A stretch of DNA of 64,000 nt from Aphrophora alni (GCA_963513935.1 OY740765.1:115077362-115141361), one strand, 5' to 3'; numbered from the stretch's first letter, positions 1 to 12,070 are shown. Notes: a model not told the origin generated them from the sequence alone. Translations and numbers: made by a program.

Positions 1-621
1 AATTGATTTTTCTTTTAAGCAACTTTTATCCACAAATATATTACGGATCTCTAGTAATACTTGAAATTTTTTTAAAAAAATTTTGTATGGTGTATGTTAC
101 CTTTTCTGTGGAATTTTTACCTCGGCCACCGGACGATTTTTTGATTCCTGACCTAATAACTCAAAATGTTTTGGATCTAAATTTTTTTTCACTACACAAC
201 TAAATTCTTCTATGCACCTTTCTGAAGGAAATGATAATTTGTGTTTTGCATAATATTTCTATTTTTGGTGATTTTTCCAAATTAAGCCTAACATTTTCCC
301 TTTTTTCGTAAAACAATTTTTTTTCCCCTAAATATATTCACAAATATTATACAAAATTTTTGTATATCTTGAAAAAAGGTGGTAAGCTATTGATTTTGGA
401 TGATACAGGTTTTTCTGAAAAATGTTAACTTCATTTTTTAACACCGAAACTCCAAAACCGTTTCATATAATTTTTATTTTTTTATTATTTTTTTTTTTAC
501 ATAATTTTACACATCTTTCTGAGAAAAATGATATCCTATTAGAAGTTTTGTATAAAAATAATATATTTTATTAATTTTTAAACAAACAAAGATAATTAAC
601 ATCTGCCGGATAGAGGGTTAA
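1..621 (-). repeat. TTAA-ended interspersed repeat, copy A (truncated by the window edge)
   Basis: This stretch is an inverted copy of the sequence at 9,521-10,800. Shared words include GATTCCTGAC..TAATAACTC near 142 and the end GAGGGTTAA at 613-621. A related roughly 310-bp unit seems to occur twice inside it. The terminal TTAA suggests a piggyBac-type non-autonomous element; the other end lies left of the window. At about 142-175 this copy shows the uninterrupted (empty) form of the site that holds a pogo derivative in copy B. No coding capacity was seen. Confidence 0.6.
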
Positions 622-699
622 GGATTTATGTATTATAAAATAAAAAATTAAAATGACAAGTATAAGTAATAATAGAATGTATAAATGGTGAATTAAGTC

Positions 700-1260
700 A
701 AATGATTATAACAACTCGAGGAGGGGGTATAGTAGAAGATTGTAGGGATTTATCATTAGGGTATAATAGACAGATAGAAGGGAATATAGTTGAGATGGAA
801 ATTAATGAAAAACTGATAGGAAATGAGGGTATGATGATGGATATGTTTAAACAGATGGTGGATAAATTAATTAGATCAGAATATCCTAGATTTAAATCAT
901 AAAATAGAACAGAGTAGTTTAGCACAGAAGCAGAATTATTTAGAATTGATGAATAAATTAGACCCGAATCATTTATAATTGATGAATAAATTAGACCCGA
1001 ATCACTTAGAATTGATTAATGTATTAGATCAAAATAGTTTAAACCCTAAAAAAGAGTTATACTGAAGTTATAACTAAAGAGAGTGAACATGTTAGGTTAG
1101 AGAAGAAATCATAAAGCAGGTTTTAAAGGTAGAAGGAAATTTTAGCTGTTTTGAAAACGGAATAGAAGTAAAAATTTACCAATTAAAAGGGAAAGTAGAG
1201 GAAAATAATAATCATGGTAAAATTACTAGGACTATAATAGATTTTTAGAAAGGGGAAATT
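700..1260 (+). pseudogene. A/G-rich degenerate coding-like stretch, unidentified
   Basis: The + strand keeps a 66-codon open frame (702-902), followed by charged, helix-like coding fragments broken by stops. A unit containing AATTGATGAATAAATTAGAC occurs twice in tandem near 943-1,004. The composition (Glu, Lys, Asn, Met rich) resembles a decayed retroelement gag or coiled-coil region, but no diagnostic motif such as a zinc knuckle or protease was found. The identity is unproven; it could simply be purine-rich non-coding DNA. Confidence 0.2.
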
Positions 1261-1328
1261 GAAAAGCTTTTATAGAATTGTTAGAAATGTGTAACAAAGA
1301 TGGGGGGGGGGGGGAGAGGTAATGTAAG

Positions 1329-2141
1329 TTAGTCTATTTGAGGAAATATTTTAAAGGGCATTCTGGGATTTGGTATGAGACATATAAAAAAAAAGAATGA
1401 AAAGATGTTGAACAATTGAAGCAGGTTTATTTTAGAGGGGTTTTGGTTTTGGGAAAAACAGGAAGATTCGAGAAACAGAATAATGGTAAGTAGGCCATAT
1501 ATGAGACTAAGTAGAGGGGGCAAATAATTTTGTGTAGGCCTCTGCAATAAGGCACTAACCAATACTTCATTAGACCAAAACATAATTTTAGCTTCCGAAC
1601 GATTAAAAACAAAAGCACAACACTGTAAATAATGACAAGAATCAAAATCGGGGTCATCAGGATTTGCCATTATTGTTATACGAAAAACAAAACAAAAATA
1701 TCAAGAACGTACACTTATTTATAACAAAAAAACAAGAACTTCAAAAGTGAGCAAGAATACAAGAAAGAGAACATAACAAGAACAAGAATACAAAAGTAAA
1801 ATTTTGGAATAGATATCAGTCAGCGAACATATCTATTCCAAAATAAACACCGAACAGCTCAGTAAAACAGATTGCGTCTATAGGCGTAAGCCGCGGTGAG
1901 AACACTTGCGATCGTATATTTAATTTGTTTTGGCGACAGAACACAGATTGATATGACCTCACAGACATTGCTTATATATTTTTTTGTCTAAATATACTCA
2001 ATGAACATCACTCTGCACTCTATTGGAAGTTTCTTGAACTTTGGAATCATCTAAGCAGGTTTTTGTGTTTAAAGGCGCTAACCATGTTTAGATATTGGGT
2101 CGTGCCGCGTTTAAAGGCGTTAGCCGCCCGTTAAGGGTTAA
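1329..2141 (-). mobile_element. piggyBac-like element remnant with TTAA end
   Basis: The right end is CCGTTAAGGGTTAA, with TTAA at 2,138-2,141. Subterminal repeats of the form TTTAAAGGCG..TTAGCC occur near 2,070 and 2,110. On the - strand a frame opens at 1,670 with MANPDDPDFDS. The element at 13,367-13,940 has a matching start (MANPEDSNFDD), which suggests a shared transposase N-terminus. The rest of the protein is unrecognisable and the left end is not clear. Confidence 0.4.
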
Positions 2142-2884
2142 ATAATTCTTTTAATTCTATTCTGGTCTGTTTGAGATCAGTCAAGTTAAATTAGAAAATG
2201 TTTATATAGTTATAGATCCAAAAACATGTATGGTTCAGGGAACTTATAATCTAACCAATTGAAGCTTTTTTATAGACCAACTAGTTAGGTGACAAATAAG
2301 GGAGGATGGTTGGGTTTCGGTAGTTGAAACATTACAGACAACATTAAAGGGTAATGTGACTAGGCGACTCACAAAGGTTTTACTTTGTACTGAGTAGGGT
2401 TTTAACATAACTGTTGTATGTAAGAAGATTGGTTGTTTTCTTTGATGGGAGAGTCTAACTGGTGATCAGAATGACATACATAAATAAGCGGGCAAGAAGT
2501 GTCCAAGTGGGAGTGAAAGGGTCAATGATCTAGCTGGTCGAAGTCTTAGTTTGCAGTTGGAATAATAAAAAAATAGTACAAATTAAAACAATGTAATTAA
2601 TAATTACTTATATACTATTATATACCAAGCACCAATACTTTCCAAGGTAAGCCTGTCTCCTGTCCATACAAAATCTAATCTAATTAATAATTTGTGAGAG
2701 CCAGTTTTTAAAAATTTATATATTAAATATAATAAAACAATTTTTTTTTTTTCCATTTTGTAACATCCACTTTTTATTAGTCTAGCCGACCAATGGTTTC
2801 GCCTGCTAAGGCATTGACGAGGCTGTATTACAGACTGAAAAAACTTTATTAGAAAAAGAGGGAAAAAAAGAGAAAAAAAGACCA
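2142..2884. other. No gene recognised
   Basis: AT-rich sequence left of the first attractin exon in the window. Short in-frame fragments near 2,160-2,500 could be decayed retroelement coding sequence, but nothing diagnostic was seen. Confidence 0.4.
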
Positions 2885-3250
2885 CTAGCACTCGAATAGT
2901 GTAGTAGCATCAGGGTTGGGAGAGAACAGTAGTTGGTCAAGAGAGACTTCATAGAAAAGTTCAGGTTATGAGAAGAATCTAAATCAACAAAAATGGAAAA
3001 AATGTGTATGTCCAGCTATGGTCACTCGTTATTTCCAATCTTGTACACACTATAGGTAAGCCTCTGATGGGCTCAAATTCCAGAGATAACATTACAAAAT
3101 CAAATTAACATTCAAAGTGAGACAGGATATTGGCTACATAATTTTATATGTTAATTTCCTACCTGATCCTACCCACCCTACATTCCATCTTCTTATTTAC
3201 TTCCTAAATGTTGTTTCTCATTTATAAATGTTCAGTGCAGGGCAAAACTA
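2885..3250 (+). repeat. Short interspersed family S, copy 1
   Basis: The copy contains the family core GTAGCATCAGGGTTGGG, then TTGGTCAAGAGAGAC, TGTCCAGCTA, a CACTATAGGTAAGCCTCTGA block, and a C-rich 3' part near 3,165-3,200. The same order is seen at 17,540-17,830 and, in part, at 25,203, 53,640 (inverted) and 56,820. No RNA polymerase III A/B box pair was convincingly identified, so the class is unknown. Confidence 0.55.
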
Positions 3251-3397
3251 GTAGATAATAAACTCATTTGTCAATTATAAAGGTGCTTGGTTTATCCTTT
3301 TATAAAATGGCTGTATTATCAAACAATTCTCCATACTACATCTTCACCATTATGTATGTTGTAAATGCTTATTTGTATCCCTACATTTGTATTTCAG

Positions 3398-3553
3398 CCA
3401 GTAACTTCTCCTGCAGAGTGTCCAATGGATGAAGAACCGATATGTCATCAGCTCCATTCCTGCCAAGCTTGTTCAGCACAACAACATTGTCATTGGCATT
3501 ATAATGGTCCTTGTAGCAAGACCATAGCAAATCTTTCTATTGAAGAACAACAG
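3398..3553 (+). CDS. ATRN: Attractin-like, exon 1 in window (PSI-type module)
   Basis: 52 codons, phase 0 at both ends, with acceptor TATTTCAG and donor CAG|GTATTT. It encodes a cysteine-rich plexin-semaphorin-integrin type segment: ECPMDEE, then CHQLHSCQACS, then HCHWHYNGPC. An N-glycosylation sequon (NLS) lies near its end. It splices in frame to exon 2, which carries on with another PSI module, so no C-type lectin domain lies between them here. In vertebrate attractin a lectin domain precedes the last PSI pair, so here it would be upstream of the window or absent. The upstream exon must end in phase 0. Confidence 0.88.
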
Positions 3554-4259
3554 GTATTTAAAACAATTTATTTGTAGGTTTTCCTTTAAAAACATAGAAT
3601 CTGTTGACATTGGTAACTTTGAAACATAGACATACAGTATGCCATGATTCATCAAACCATTCAGTGACATGGTTCTTTATCAAACTCGCAGTAGTTGATA
3701 ACGAGTTTTCTCTGAAGATAATAATTCATATATAATCCCAGAATACATGTTGAATTATAATTCATATAGGGTCAGATTTATGTCTTTGGCGCTCGAAGGT
3801 CCATTAAAAATAATGCTGCCAGAGGGACCGCCCTTCTCTCCCAACTGTTATAAACCTTTCTGTGAAGCCTCGTAAAAAAATAATTAAATTTAGAAACACA
3901 AACAGAAGTCATCAAACTCAGTAGGTACATGTTATAGGAAATGATTTTGTATTGTAATAATATTGCTGTGACGTATTTTTGTAGATCATATATCATCATT
4001 ATGGCCATTAATATAAATAGCGTAACACATAACAAACTAATACAACACATTATTATAACAAGCACAGCAGATATTAATAATAATAAATAAAAGTTACATC
4101 AATGACTAACAATGAAATATAATAAATTATCAAATGACAAACTTTAAATTAAAAATTAAACAAATAGTCAGGGCAAAAAACGGGGAAAACAGTGTTTACT
4201 TTGATCCAGAGTGAAACTGCACGAAATGACTTGTGTCATAGCTCCTTTTATTCCTTAGA
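3554..4259. other. Intron 1, 5' part
   Basis: AT-rich intronic sequence. Nothing recognised. Confidence 0.4.
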
Positions 4260-5275
4260 ATGTCTAGATCGAAGTTTTAAACAGTTTTTTGCGGAAACTA
4301 ATAATTTGTTTATTTATTGAATATAAACAATAAGAATAATGTCTGATTAAACGTAATATAAAATAAGGGACTGGGTTCATAAATTGATGAAGTTTTTTGA
4401 TTTTAAAGTCATTTTCCATGTTTTTGGGGTCGCTCTTTCCAATTCTGATGTCCAAAAAGTGCTCATCCTAGAGGGCGCCACAGGAAAAATTAACATAACA
4501 TGCAGGTAATGACAAATTAAAATAAATGAAATAAGGAATTATTTTGGTGAATTCATGTCATTCTTTGATTTCAGTGCCATTTTTTAAGTTCTCTGGTTCG
4601 CTCGTTCCGATACTGATACCAAAATTGTGCGAATCGTAGAGGGCGCCACCGACAAAACTATTACAAGGTGAAAATGGTGACATTAACATTATATGAAATG
4701 ATGCAATTTTTCCATAAATTGGTGTAATTTTTTTATGGTCTTTGGGTCGCTTGTTCCGATGCTGATGTCAACACTGTGCCGATCTGAGAGGGCGCCACAG
4801 ACAAAAACAATACAAAGTGAAAATTATCATTGTCAATGAAAATTTGAAAACAAATGAATATTGTCTAATCAATTGAATAAGGATTTGGATTTTTGACCTT
4901 AGAATTGGAATCAGCAGCATCAAAAATTTCGAGGATATTATATTCAAAATTCTCCATATTTTGAGCTTATATACTAGTCTTCTCCGTGACGCCCTCTAAG
5001 GATTCGCACAATTTTGGCATGAGTATTGGAACGAGCAACGCAAAATAACATTAAAAAACTTTGAAATCAAAAAATAACATTAATTTATGTAAATAATGTT
5101 TTATTTTTGTTATCTTTATTTCTCATTATTTTCAACTTGTAGCCTACTGGTTTTGCCTGTGGCGCCCTCTCAGAACAGCACAGTGTTAACATCAGTATAT
5201 GAACGAACGACCCAAAGACCTAACGATATTACATCAATTTATGGAAAAATTGCCTCATTTCATATAATTAAATGA
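4260..5275. repeat. Inverted array of units with a GAGGGCGCCAC core
   Basis: The core GAGGGCGCCAC occurs at about 4,472, 4,638 and 4,788. Each is preceded by a GGTCGCT..TTCCGAT..CTGAT..C block. The inverted forms are near 4,988 (GACGCCCTCTAAGG, changed from the core) and 5,160 (GTGGCGCCCTCTCAG). The units are about 150-165 bp and include ATGAAATGA..CAATTTTTCCATAAATTG. The array lies wholly within attractin intron 1. It looks like a foldback-type non-autonomous element; no open frame was seen. Confidence 0.6.
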
Positions 5276-6034
5276 GGACAAAATAATAGTCTAAGAAACA
5301 ACGAACAATCTCAATACTAGGAGGTGGGTAATATGGAAATAGAGTGTGGATGGGGTGAGGAAAGGAGAAGAAGCTTTGAAAGACGAATGATAAAATTATT
5401 CCTTTCAATTTACATTGGACAAATTGGCATGTATGTATGAAACTATTTGGTGACAATACTTCAACCACTTTGTGCATTCATTAAAAGAAGAACGTTAAAG
5501 GACATTAAAAGACGATGAGCAGCGGTAAAACGGAACAAGAGACGGGATATGCTAGTGGAGAAATACTCGGATTTACATATTTACAGAACATCTTAAAATT
5601 GCATGGACTGCTTGCTATGAAGTGCTTACGAGACATGAGAGCGTGAAAGCAAGTCTCATCTTTAAAACAAAGAACTCTTGTATATTTTCAAAATAAAAGA
5701 ATTTAATATAATTTCCTCGGTTTTTATGTTTGTTAGTACTGTTATTCTACTTTCTAACTCAAATGTGTGGACTTCCGCATATCCTGGTCAAGTCCATCCC
5801 AAATTAATCTGAATAAATGTAATTTCACTGTACATTAACACCTGAGATATTATAAATATATCCTTAAAATATATCATTATTATTATGACTAAAATACCAC
5901 AAATTATATGTTTCTAAAGGGGTGCACACCAGGGAAAAAGTATATTTCCTAGGCCATGGCATTGCTTAGAAAATATAGGCTAGATAGACTACTTAATAAT
6001 ATATCTAAATATTAACCTTTTCTATTTATTTCAG
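5276..6034. other. Intron 1, 3' part
   Basis: No gene or repeat recognised. A CTATTTATTTCAG acceptor closes the intron. Confidence 0.4.
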
Positions 6035-6218
6035 GAAAATGTTATCTGTACCAATAGTTGTGCTCAGTTTTCATCTTGTTTGAACTGTACACAAGAAGAA
6101 TGCATTTGGTGTCAAAATGAGAAAAGATGTGTAGATAAAACTGCTTACACTGCAAGCTTTCCTTATGGGCAATGTAGAGAGTGGACAACCCATCAGGCAC
6201 GATGTAGATCTACTGCAG
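6035..6218 (+). CDS. ATRN: Attractin-like, exon 2 in window (PSI module)
   Basis: 184 nt entering in phase 0 and leaving with one base. Acceptor TTATTTCAG, donor GCAG|GTATGT. It encodes a full PSI-type module: CTNSCAQFSSCLNC, then CIWCQNEKRC, ending CREWTTHQARCRS. The CxWC signature and cysteine spacing fit the first of the two PSI modules that precede the laminin EGFs in attractins. It holds a potential N-glycosylation site (NCT). Confidence 0.9.
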
Positions 6219-7024
6219 GTATGTCAATATGTCGGATGATTTGAAACTTATAGACCTGTGTGAATATTTAAGAATTGTTCTCCAATGGTCCGAACTGGCT
6301 CACACCATCTTCAATCTAGCTTCCCATTATATCCTAGACAGGTCTTTTCTTCTCTGTTTGCCCAGGTTATTCCAGACTAAGAGATGGTCCTTGTTCATCC
6401 TTGAATGTTTACAGTCACATAATGTCCATTTATCAGAATCAAAAATACTAATCCTATTTAAATATTCCGGTAGGTAGTCATGTCAAGTTGAGGAATGGAA
6501 AGTTGCAACTGATGTTTTTCTCTGATACATGTGATGTTGCAATTGATCTTTGATTTTCTCGTACAAGTATGGTATTTTTTCATATTGTTTGTCTTGTAAG
6601 TTTTCTTTCATTTTGTGAATAAATTCCAGAAGAGAAAATATTTTATTGCACAAAAAAGTAAGTTGAAATTGTTGTTGTTCATTACTAGCCCTAAAACAAC
6701 ATAGGTAGTTTTCAAGTACTTTTCTGCAGTGACTGTACCGAAACGGTAATGCTAGCTAGGTTGATTTAGCTCCATTTCAAGAATAATTCCTTGATTCTCT
6801 TTATACAATTGTGTGTAATGCATAACCCGATAATTAAAAAAAACGTTTCATTCCAAATTATTTAGAAAACGCCACAATATCACCTTCTCTTGTCTCATTT
6901 AACATTGTCTCACAAAATTGAAGTCTATAATAGGATCGTCTTCTATTATACTATATATGAGACATAATTTATAATGCTTGAATTTAGCCTGATGTAATAT
7001 GCTTTCAACAGAAGTTTTGAAATA
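6219..7024. other. Intron 2, 5' part
   Basis: AT-rich sequence. An 82-codon chance ORF at 6,229-6,477 has no recognisable domain. Nothing else was seen before the Tigger element. Confidence 0.4.
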
Positions 7025-9385
7025 CAGTTGTCCCTCGCTATTCGCGGGTTCGTGTATTTACGGAACACCCGGTAGAAGGTGTCACATGTCTATCTATGAC
7101 GCATTTCCCAGCATTTTACCTCTGTTCAGGCAAAATCCTTCACCTGACCTTGGACATGGTGGACATCGAGGCGTTGAGTTAGTAGTGTGTTTTCAAGTCT
7201 TAGTTGAGAGCTGTTATTTAGAATTTTCTTTTTTTCGTGTAAACTTTTCAATTTTTTTTTCTTTTTATTTTTTATTTTAGATATTTTTAAATGCTTTTTC
7301 CATATAATCTCATCCCAAACAAATCTTATTTAATTCACTTTGAGTTAGTAGTGTGTTTTCAAGTTTTAGTGCTGAGGAACTTATTTTTATCACGTAACCA
7401 TTTCTAATTTTTTAATTTTTTTCATTTACATTTTTACGAATTTTTATTTTTTATTTTCAAAAAATGTCTTCTAACAAACAAGTTATGCCTGTGGTTAAAA
7501 AAATTTACTTTCTTGATAGACTTCAACATGGTGAAAGTATAGCTTCAGTAGCAAAATGCTGTAATATAAATGAATCAATCATCTGAAATATATAAAAAAG
7601 TGAAGAAAACAAACTCAAAAGTGTAACGTCCATTTGCCGTGACACGAACATTGAAAAAACTGAAAAAGAATTGAATTTATGGATTGAAGATCAATCTCAG
7701 AAAAGGGTGCCACTCAGTTCTGTTATTGTTCGACAAAAAGCACAACATTTATATGACCATTTTGTTCTAAATAAGGGTGAATGTAGTGGTGAAAATAAAC
7801 CAACATTTTCAGCCATTAAAGGTTGGTTTGAAAAATTTTAAAGAAATTTTTCTCTACACAATGTAAAGATAATAGGAGAACCATCGTCTGCGGATTATGA
7901 AGCAGCTAGTTCATTTCCAAAAAATTTTAAGAAATTTTATCTGAAAGACTATTTACCGGAACAAGTTTTCAACGCAGATGAAACAGAGTTGTTTTGGAAG
8001 AGGATGCCTTCTCGGACCTTCTTTGTGAAATAACAAAAGTCGGCTCCAAGTTTTTAAACACCAAAGGATCGATTAACTATCCTATTTTGTTGCAATGCTA
8101 GTGGACACATTCTAAAACCAATGATTGTTTATAAAGTGATAAAGCCGAGAGCGTTTAAAGGGAAAGATAAAAATCACCTACCAGTTTTATGGAAAGCAAA
8201 TAAAAAAGCGTAGGTAACAGCAGCTCTTTAATTTGAGTAGCGTAGGTAAATTGAGTGGTTTAATTTGTGTATAAAAGCAGTGTGTTTGTTTGAAAACAAA
8301 CTCTTTACCCTTTAAAGCTCTACTTGTTATATAGACAATGCACCTGGACATCCACAGGAAATAAAATCTTTGCATCCTAATGTAGATGTGTTATTTCTGC
8401 CACCCAACAAAACCGCTTTGCTTCAGCCATTGGATTAAGGTATTATCGCATCATTCAAAGCCTATTATCTGCAACAAACTTTCAGTGGATTATTAGACAA
8501 AATGGAGAATGATCAAATCGTTAACTATAAGTCAATGCTGGAAAAATTATAATATTACCGAATGCATTGCTATCATTAAAGAATCTGTTGATGAAATTAA
8601 ATATTCGATGATCAAGTTTTGCTGACGAAAACTATGGCAAGATGCCATATTGAAAGACATTGCTCCTGCAACTGATGAAATTGTAACTGACATTGTTTCA
8701 ATGGCACATGAAATTGAAGGCGAAAGTTTTAATGAAATTAAAATGTCTGACATTCAACAGCTCTTGCAATGTGAAAACAAAGAACTTACAAAAAAATATC
8801 CTAAGGATCTGATAACGGAGCCTTTATCGAGTTATCAGGAAGAGGATGAAGAAAATGAAAAAGAGGTTACACCTGATTAAAATTTTAAATCAGTGAATGA
8901 AATTTTGGTTTTAGTTCAGCAGCTAGAAACAAAAGTTTCAGAAATCGATCTTTCTGTAGAACGGTCAACTATTTTTAGATGAGAGCTTCAAATTGCATTA
9001 GCACCGTACATTGTATTGCATAAAGAACTCGAAAAAATAAAAAACAGACTAAAATAATTTTTTTTTTTTTACAAAACAAGAAAACTTCATTTACAAAATA
9101 TTTTCTTTTTAGGTTATGTAAAAATTTGTTTAAAAAAATGTTTTTAAGTTCTTGGATTTAGTTAATAGTTTTAGTATTAGTGACATATGATTTTATAAGT
9201 TTTACAAGAACAAATATTATACAGGTATACGTTATAAGTAAGAAATGTTAAATTATTTTCATCCTTCTTCTCTTAATAAGATTCATACCCCATTTTTCCC
9301 ATAATTGTTTGGTTTCGCTATTTGCGATTTCGTCATTCTCAGCAAGTTCGCAGAACATAACCCCATGAATAGCGAAGGACAACTG
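7025..9385 (+). mobile_element. Full-length dead Tigger/pogo-type DNA transposon
   Basis: The terminal inverted repeats begin CAGTTGTCCCTCGCTATTCG at 7,025 and end with the complement of CAGTTGTCCTTCGCTATTC at 9,385. A TA dinucleotide flanks each side (7,023-7,024 and 9,386-9,387), as expected for Tc1/mariner-superfamily insertion. Length is about 2,361 bp. On the + strand a degraded transposase starts at MSSNKQ (about 7,464). It includes a VFNADETELFWKRMPSRTF catalytic segment, a PNKTALLQPLD segment near 8,404, and an acidic C-terminus (8,650-8,880). Several stops and frameshifts show it is inactive. Intron 2 of the attractin gene hosts it. Confidence 0.88.
7464..9056 (+). pseudogene. Tigger-type (CENP-B/jerky-like) transposase pseudogene
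   Basis: The reading frame can be followed through an N-terminal DNA-binding region (ending near CCNINESII), a second region with NLWIEDQSQKRVPLSS, the DDE segment around 7,970-8,200 with FNADE, an HLDIHRK-like stretch near 8,340, and an acidic tail. Early stops occur after INESII, inside NIKKSEE, and after SRTFFVK. Order and spacing fit Tigger transposases. The protein cannot be expressed as such. Confidence 0.8.
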
Positions 9386-9520
9386 TATTCTGTTCAAGAG
9401 CAACTTTGTAGGTACTGTCATCATGGAGAAATGGAAGACTAGATGGAGGAATAAACACCGAAATGAAGATTGGTCGTACTGAGAGTAAACTATATGAAAT
9501 ATCTGCAGATCCGAATTGGT

Positions 9521-10800
9521 TTAACCCTCTACACTGCAGATGTTAATTCTCTTCATTTGTTTAAAAATTAATAAAATATATTATTTTTATACAAAACCTA
9601 ACTTATAGGATATCATTTTTCTCAGAAAGATGTGTAGAATTATGTAATATATATATATGTTAAGTGTCAAAAAATGAAGTTAACCTTTTTCAGAAAAACC
9701 TGTATCATCCAAAATCAATAGCTTACCACCTTTTTTCAAGATATACAAAAGTGTTGTATAATATTTGTGAATATATTTAGAAGAAAAAAATTGTTACATT
9801 TTCAAAAAAAAAATTGTTTTACGAAAAAAGGGAAAATGTTAGGCTTAATTTTAAAAAAATCACCAAAAATAGTAATATTATGCAAAACACAACTACAAAT
9901 TATCATTTCCTTCAGAAAGGTGCATAGAATTAAGTTGTGTAGTGAAAAAAAATTAGATCTAAAAAAATATTGAGTTACAGTAGAACCCCTCTTAACCGGT
10001 CTAGTCGGGACTGACACCCAGGCCGGTTGCCTGTTTGGCCGGTTAATCCGAGGTTCCCATGAAAAATCGGTTTTCGTTCAAAGAAAGCTTATTTAATCAG
10101 GCAGCGCTAAGAATTATTCAATTAAAATGTTATTGCAACTCATTTTATTGTACATAAATGTATCGTATATATTATGTTATGTATATTATACATCAAACAT
10201 GAAAAAATTAAACACTAAAAAGCTTTTTTACAGATTCCCCTCTGTCAAGTCTTTTGACACATTTAACCGCGTCTCAAACGAAACCAACAAACGCTTCCGT
10301 TTTCGTACGTAGATCATAAACAGTCAAAGACAAAAAGAAAACTGAAAAGATATGTTATATTTTCCATAATGTATACTAAATTGATTCGTGGAAAAAAAGC
10401 TGCCCATCAAACTTTTTGTATGTCTGCTATACCGACGAATGCCAATGCCGCGGTGTTTTTATGCCGCCGACAATGGGATACCGCTATCGACAAAATCGTT
10501 TGACTCGCCGCTGCTATGGTGTTTCAATTACAATTTATTTTCGGAAACTCTCATCCAACCAGTACACTACGATATAGGCCGGTTAATCCGAGGACTGGTT
10601 AATCCGAGGCCGGTTAACAGAGTTTCTACTGTATTATGTCAGGAATCAAAAAATCGTCCAGTGGCCGAGGTAAAAATTCCACAGAAAAGGTAACATACAC
10701 CATACAAAATTTTTTTGAATTTTTTCAAGTATTACTAGACATTTAGGTATTACTAGAGATTTGTAATATATTTTTGGATAAAAGTTGCTAAAAAGAAATA
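9521..10800 (+). repeat. TTAA-ended interspersed repeat, copy B (with nested pogo derivative)
   Basis: The copy begins TTAACCCTCTACACTGCAGA at 9,521 and matches the reverse complement of 1-621. It is split by the element at 9,978-10,631. The right boundary is approximate because homology runs off the window start in copy A. There is no coding sequence of its own. A third relative lies at 31,985-32,674. Confidence 0.65.
9978..10631 (-). mobile_element. pogo-type internally deleted DNA transposon, copy 1
   Basis: The ends are CAGTAGAACCCCTCTTAACC at 9,978 and the complement CAGTAGAAACTCTGTTAACC at 10,631. Flanking TA dinucleotides are at 9,976-9,977 and 10,632-10,633. GGCCGGTTAATCCGAG motifs repeat near both ends. 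On the - strand near 10,230-10,310 a fragment reads KRKR..LVSFETRLNV, the N-terminal helix-turn-helix of CENP-B/jerky-type transposases. The catalytic part is missing, so this is a non-autonomous deletion product. It is nested in repeat copy B. Copy A shows the empty site, consistent with TA duplication. Confidence 0.85.
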
Positions 10801-11879
10801 ATCATTTTATAAAATTTTCGTTAGTTAGTATCTCAGAAATCAAAAATTCTTACAATAACCAAAGGCAAAATGCCAAATGAATGCCTATATTTACATATAT
10901 CTGCATTTTTTCAAAGAATTTATAGATAGGCCTATATAAATTTATAAAATTTTCATTAGACAAAATTATTTTTATATGTAAACAAATGGAAATTTGCTAA
11001 AAAGGTTAGACCAGATATAACATAACCTAACTCTAGACAGCCTCATTATTAGATGTATGACAATAACATTCACTCAAAACAATAAATTCTACAAACAATA
11101 ATACAGATATTATAATTTGTATACACAAATTATAATAAATAAATAAACATACCTAACAAAATAAATTCACAGAAATAATCCCAAGCCATGCACTACGCCT
11201 ATCACAATGTCATTTTAGTACACAAACAAGCCTGAGTAAAACGGTAACTTGCAAGTCAGAAATAATAACCTAAAATATAGCTCTAAGACATAATGAGTGG
11301 TACCAACAGAAAGATCTAAATTTCATCTTCCAATAGTGTAAAGATTGGATACAAAATATCGATGTAAGTAATCGATATATCCTATTTAGTAAACTGCACT
11401 GAAAGAAAAATGAATCTGGTTCGGTTTGGTTACTGGTTTGGTTTGTAGAATAGATATTTCTCGCGAACTATAACTGATAGAAAGATTTGGAAAGCACAGA
11501 TCGTAAGAGAAAGATGTGATCTACAGAACAGTGTTGTGGTCGATATGTTTGACAGGAAAATAGATTTGTGAGATCATCTGAGAAAGAATGGCGTCTTTTC
11601 TATTTACAACCGTAGGCTACAGTTCAAATCTTTGATATTACGCATAAAAATATGCAAACTTTAGCAATTTTTTAAATATTATTTACAGGTATAACGTTTT
11701 GTGGTTTTTTTGCATGATTATGCATCTACGGAACATTAGCTTTCCAACGGTTTTTTATTTATTGCGATAGGACGATTGTAAGTGGGCGATTTGTGGAATT
11801 GCAAAATACATGGTTTTGAGTCGATCAAGCGTCATGGATTGACCCATCTGGGTCGATCGCCAGATAGATGGTTAAACGG
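10801..11879. other. Intron 2, middle part
   Basis: AT-rich, with no coding or repeat signal recognised. Confidence 0.4.
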
Positions 11880-12070
11880 GTTCCTCAACCGGTGGGCACT
11901 TTTGCAGCAAGAACAAGAATGGACCATAAAACAAGACAATTTCTACATTGTTTCAATATAGACTGGTCACCCATGTATTGCATCTGTGTAGAGAAAGATG
12001 AGACATTGGAATATGTGCTGTTGAAATGCCAGAGATGATTTGAGAAGAGAGCTCGGAGGTGAAGGTTTTG
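11880..12070 (+). mobile_element. Non-LTR retrotransposon 3' coding remnant
   Basis: The + strand reads DWSPMYCICVEKDETLEYVL followed by LLKCQR. This is the cysteine/histidine knuckle (C-x-C...E..EHVLL.C) found at the C-terminus of many insect LINE second ORFs. Only about 60 residues survive and stops flank them. The clade cannot be set. Confidence 0.5.

Noticed and set aside
3778..4065. 95-codon - strand ORF with hydrophobic start
   Set aside because: No domain, AT-driven hydrophobicity, no splice context or repeat support.
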